A DNA stretch of 6,113 bases from an uncultured Coriobacteriaceae bacterium (GTDB lineage: Bacteria; Actinomycetota; Coriobacteriia; Coriobacteriales; QAMH01). The notes under the pieces were generated by a model, which saw only the letters and a list, made by a program, of their open reading frames with translations, searched no databases and had not been told where the DNA came from. A program made the translations under genes and the position numbers. Positions 4,054 to 6,113 of this stretch are shown here, piece by piece. The stretch spans positions 1 through 6,113 of the forward strand of contig CACZSV010000190.1 in assembly GCA_902783925.1 (NCBI GenBank), in the 5' to 3' direction. Each line of letters begins with the position of its first letter. Positions within the stretch are counted from its first letter, which is position 1.

Positions 4054-6113
4054 ATGATTGCTCACGACTTCTCTTCAAAGCCCTCTGTCCACCGGTTCGC
4101 CTTGCTCGCCTGCGCATTCCTCGGTTTACTTGCCGCAGTTCTTGTAGCAATTGCGTTCCTCTCCACGCCAAGCGCCCACGCCGATTGGAACTTAAAGAGC
4201 GCTAAGCTCACCGTTGGGTCCGGTTCATCGGCCAAAACATACGACATCCTCAAGCAAGTCGTTACGCTTGACAAAAACAGCGCAGATTCGGTCGTGTTCG
4301 AGATAGAAGACGGCGGCCCTACCCCCACAACGCGCGAGATCTACAAAGTCGACGCGAAAGGCAACGAGACGCGCCTCGCATCAAGCTATGACACCAAGCA
4401 CAGCGTGCGCATCAAAGACATGGCCGACGCAAAGAAGATCATCCTCAAGGCATGGACCAAAGCGGGCGGCAGATCACAAGACATTTACAGCAAAGAGGTG
4501 AACATCCGTTTTACCGACACCAAAAAGGCCGAAAGCGTTACGGTCCCGGATGGCAGCCAGGGCAACCAAAGCAACTGGTCGTTTACAAACGGTCTGAGCT
4601 ACACGTTCAGAAACACGGGCTTTAAATTCATCGACGGCAGCACTTTCACCCTCAACGCAATCAAACTCCCTCTAACCTTTAAGCACCTAGACGACGGCAC
4701 CACGATCGCAGGAATCAACTGCAGTCCCGAGGACAAGGATTTCTACGAGGCTATCAAGAACGGCAACGTATGGCAGAAATACTCGAAGGAAGGCGTTGCC
4801 GAGAAAATCGCTAAAGCCGACAAAGGCTGGAGCGGCAAGGGCCTCGGTGCATGGGGTGGTAAATCGGCCGACTGGAACATCTGCGGCTATTTGTCATACA
4901 ACTCGTCTAACCCCAAAGCTCCCAAATCACTCAATCTCATCATCTCATACGGCGTCAAGGCCGACGGTCACGCCCAGTACCTGTGCTTCACCGGCACGCT
5001 CACGATCAGCGTGGGCGGCAGGGCGATGCTCTCGGGCAAGCTCACCCCCCTGGATGACGGCGGGAGCAAAGTGTCCGGCAAGTTCGGCCTAGGTGCGTAC
5101 GCCGGCGCCGAGCTTTATATCGGAATCGGTCTGAACTACGTCGCTTCCGTTGGCGCCTTTGGCAAGGGCAGCTTCAATATCGACTTCGAAATTCTCCCCG
5201 ATTTCGGAGTGGATCAGATCTACTTTGACGGTAGCTTTGGCGCAAAGGCCAAGGTCTTTGGCTTCACTGTTGCCACTTGGACGATATTGGCGGGCAAGAA
5301 GCCCATCTACAACAAAAACGGCAAGAAAGCGCCGGCATTGCAAGATGTCGACCCATCCACGAGTACCGCAAGCGCAAACTCCGCGCCCAGTAATACCAGT
5401 CCGGATGGAACCGCCACATCGATAGCATCGGTCGACGCCAACACGCCCTACCCCACCGACTCGCGCGAGTACCTGAACTCACGGGATACCGATACCAACT
5501 TGAGTGCTGCGGCGTCAGACGAAAACGGCGCGCAGGCGGCCACCGATCAACCCGGTGCAGTTCTCATGGCACAGGATGCCAACCTGTCAGTAGCTGAGCA
5601 GGATGCCGGCGTCATACGCAAAAATACCTACGGCGAAACCGAGCTTGCGATCGCTGATACCAATAGTGGCTCGGTCATGACCTATATCATGGACGCAGCG
5701 AATGTCCCCGAGCTTGAGCAGCGCGATGACCTCAACCGCAGCGCGCTCGTCTACTCACGTCGAGCTGCAGACGGCACATGGTCGACGCCCATCTTAATCG
5801 ACACAAGCGAATCCAAGAACTTCGCTGATTACTCGCCGTCCATCACCTCCGACGGAACGAATTGCTATGTTTCCTGGCTCGCAGCCGATAGCAAGATCAA
5901 CGAAGGCGCCACACTCGCGGATGTTGGCAAGAAGGTCGACGTCAAGGTAGCCACCATTGGGCCAAACGATGCCACACCCGGCAACGTGACCGTCGAAATG
6001 GTCAAGGAGACGAGCGACGATACATCCACCATCCCCGCAAGCCCCAAGGCCGTGAAGACGAACGACGTGCTCTATGTTGGCTGGCACACCAACCAAACCA
6101 CTGGCAGCAGCAG
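4054..6113 (+). CDS. Large Sec-exported protein of unknown function, 3' truncated by the window (at least 686 aa)
   Basis: The frame is open from ATG 4054 to the window edge, 686 complete codons with no stop. Residues 1-43 are a signal peptide: RFALLACAFLGLLAAV and following hydrophobic residues, ending SAHA with likely cleavage after Ala43. Residues 44-150 look like a beta-sandwich-type region I cannot name. Residues 150-310 are rich in Trp, Gly and Asn (GWSGKGLGAWGG at 258-269). Residues 310-410 alternate small and hydrophobic residues (GLGAYAGAELYIGIGLNY, then SFGAKAKVFGF), suggesting a long antiparallel beta structure. Residues about 430-515 form a Ser/Thr/Ala/Asn/Asp-rich linker. From about 525 a repeat-like pattern starts: YSRRAADGTWSTP (567-579), SPSITSDGTNCYVSWL (594-609), and SPKAVKTNDVLYVGW (663-677). 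This resembles blades of a sialidase-like beta-propeller with a degenerate Asp-box (DGTW). Any wall anchor would lie beyond the window. It is probably a surface or secreted factor; activity is unknown. Confidence 0.85.
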   Translation, partial: MIAHDFSSKPSVHRFALLACAFLGLLAAVLVAIAFLSTPSAHADWNLKSAKLTVGSGSSAKTYDILKQVVTLDKNSADSVVFEIEDGGPTPTTREIYKVDAKGNETRLASSYDTKHSVRIKDMADAKKIILKAWTKAGGRSQDIYSKEVNIRFTDTKKAESVTVPDGSQGNQSNWSFTNGLSYTFRNTGFKFIDGSTFTLNAIKLPLTFKHLDDGTTIAGINCSPEDKDFYEAIKNGNVWQKYSKEGVAEKIAKADKGWSGKGLGAWGGKSADWNICGYLSYNSSNPKAPKSLNLIISYGVKADGHAQYLCFTGTLTISVGGRAMLSGKLTPLDDGGSKVSGKFGLGAYAGAELYIGIGLNYVASVGAFGKGSFNIDFEILPDFGVDQIYFDGSFGAKAKVFGFTVATWTILAGKKPIYNKNGKKAPALQDVDPSTSTASANSAPSNTSPDGTATSIASVDANTPYPTDSREYLNSRDTDTNLSAAASDENGAQAATDQPGAVLMAQDANLSVAEQDAGVIRKNTYGETELAIADTNSGSVMTYIMDAANVPELEQRDDLNRSALVYSRRAADGTWSTPILIDTSESKNFADYSPSITSDGTNCYVSWLAADSKINEGATLADVGKKVDVKVATIGPNDATPGNVTVEMVKETSDDTSTIPASPKAVKTNDVLYVGWHTNQTTGSS

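Noticed and set aside
4796..6096. Open frames in other frames over the large exported protein
   Set aside because: The main frame is open for 686 codons with a signal peptide; the alternatives are short and low in complexity.
1..6113. CRISPR arrays, tRNA or rRNA genes, insertion sequences and phage genes
   Set aside because: No regularly spaced repeats, cloverleaf-like segments, transposase motifs or phage structural genes were seen on either strand.

Overview
The window looks like chromosomal DNA from a moderately GC-rich Gram-positive bacterium. My best guess is a gut actinobacterium of the class Coriobacteriia (Eggerthella/Slackia-like). That guess rests on the GC-rich third codon positions, strong AGGAGG-type ribosome binding sites, a fused XRE-AbrB regulator, a Gram-positive style lipoprotein and a large exported surface-type protein. 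It is inference; no rRNA or marker gene is present. All intact genes are on the + strand.

Bases 1-199 are a leader region. It holds an 8-bp perfect inverted repeat (160-182) just upstream of the first gene, and a doubtful open frame that enters from the left edge. Bases 200-1896 form a tight three-gene operon: a 62-aa DUF4177-like protein, a 144-aa regulator joining an XRE helix-turn-helix to a C-terminal SpoVT/AbrB domain, and a membrane-anchored alpha/beta hydrolase. The genes touch or overlap (TAG directly followed by ATG, then an ATGA overlap), which suggests translational coupling. The regulator may control its own operon and so the hydrolase.

Bases 1897-2272 hold no intact gene. On the minus strand they carry protein-like pieces in three successive frames, best explained as a decayed gene. 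Inside it lie a plausible sigma70-type promoter (2100-2129) and an imperfect palindrome at the predicted transcription start, both facing the next + strand gene.

Bases 2273-3874 encode a 533-aa lipoprotein of the M6 (immune inhibitor A-like) metalloprotease type, with HELGH...D, a Met-turn and an EF-hand-like calcium loop. After a 179-base gap with a perfect TATAAT box, bases 4054-6113 encode the first 686 residues of a large Sec-exported protein that runs off the window. It has unassigned beta-rich regions, a low-complexity linker and the start of what may be a beta-propeller. The lipoprotein protease and the exported protein both act outside the membrane, so a substrate or partner relation is possible but unproven.
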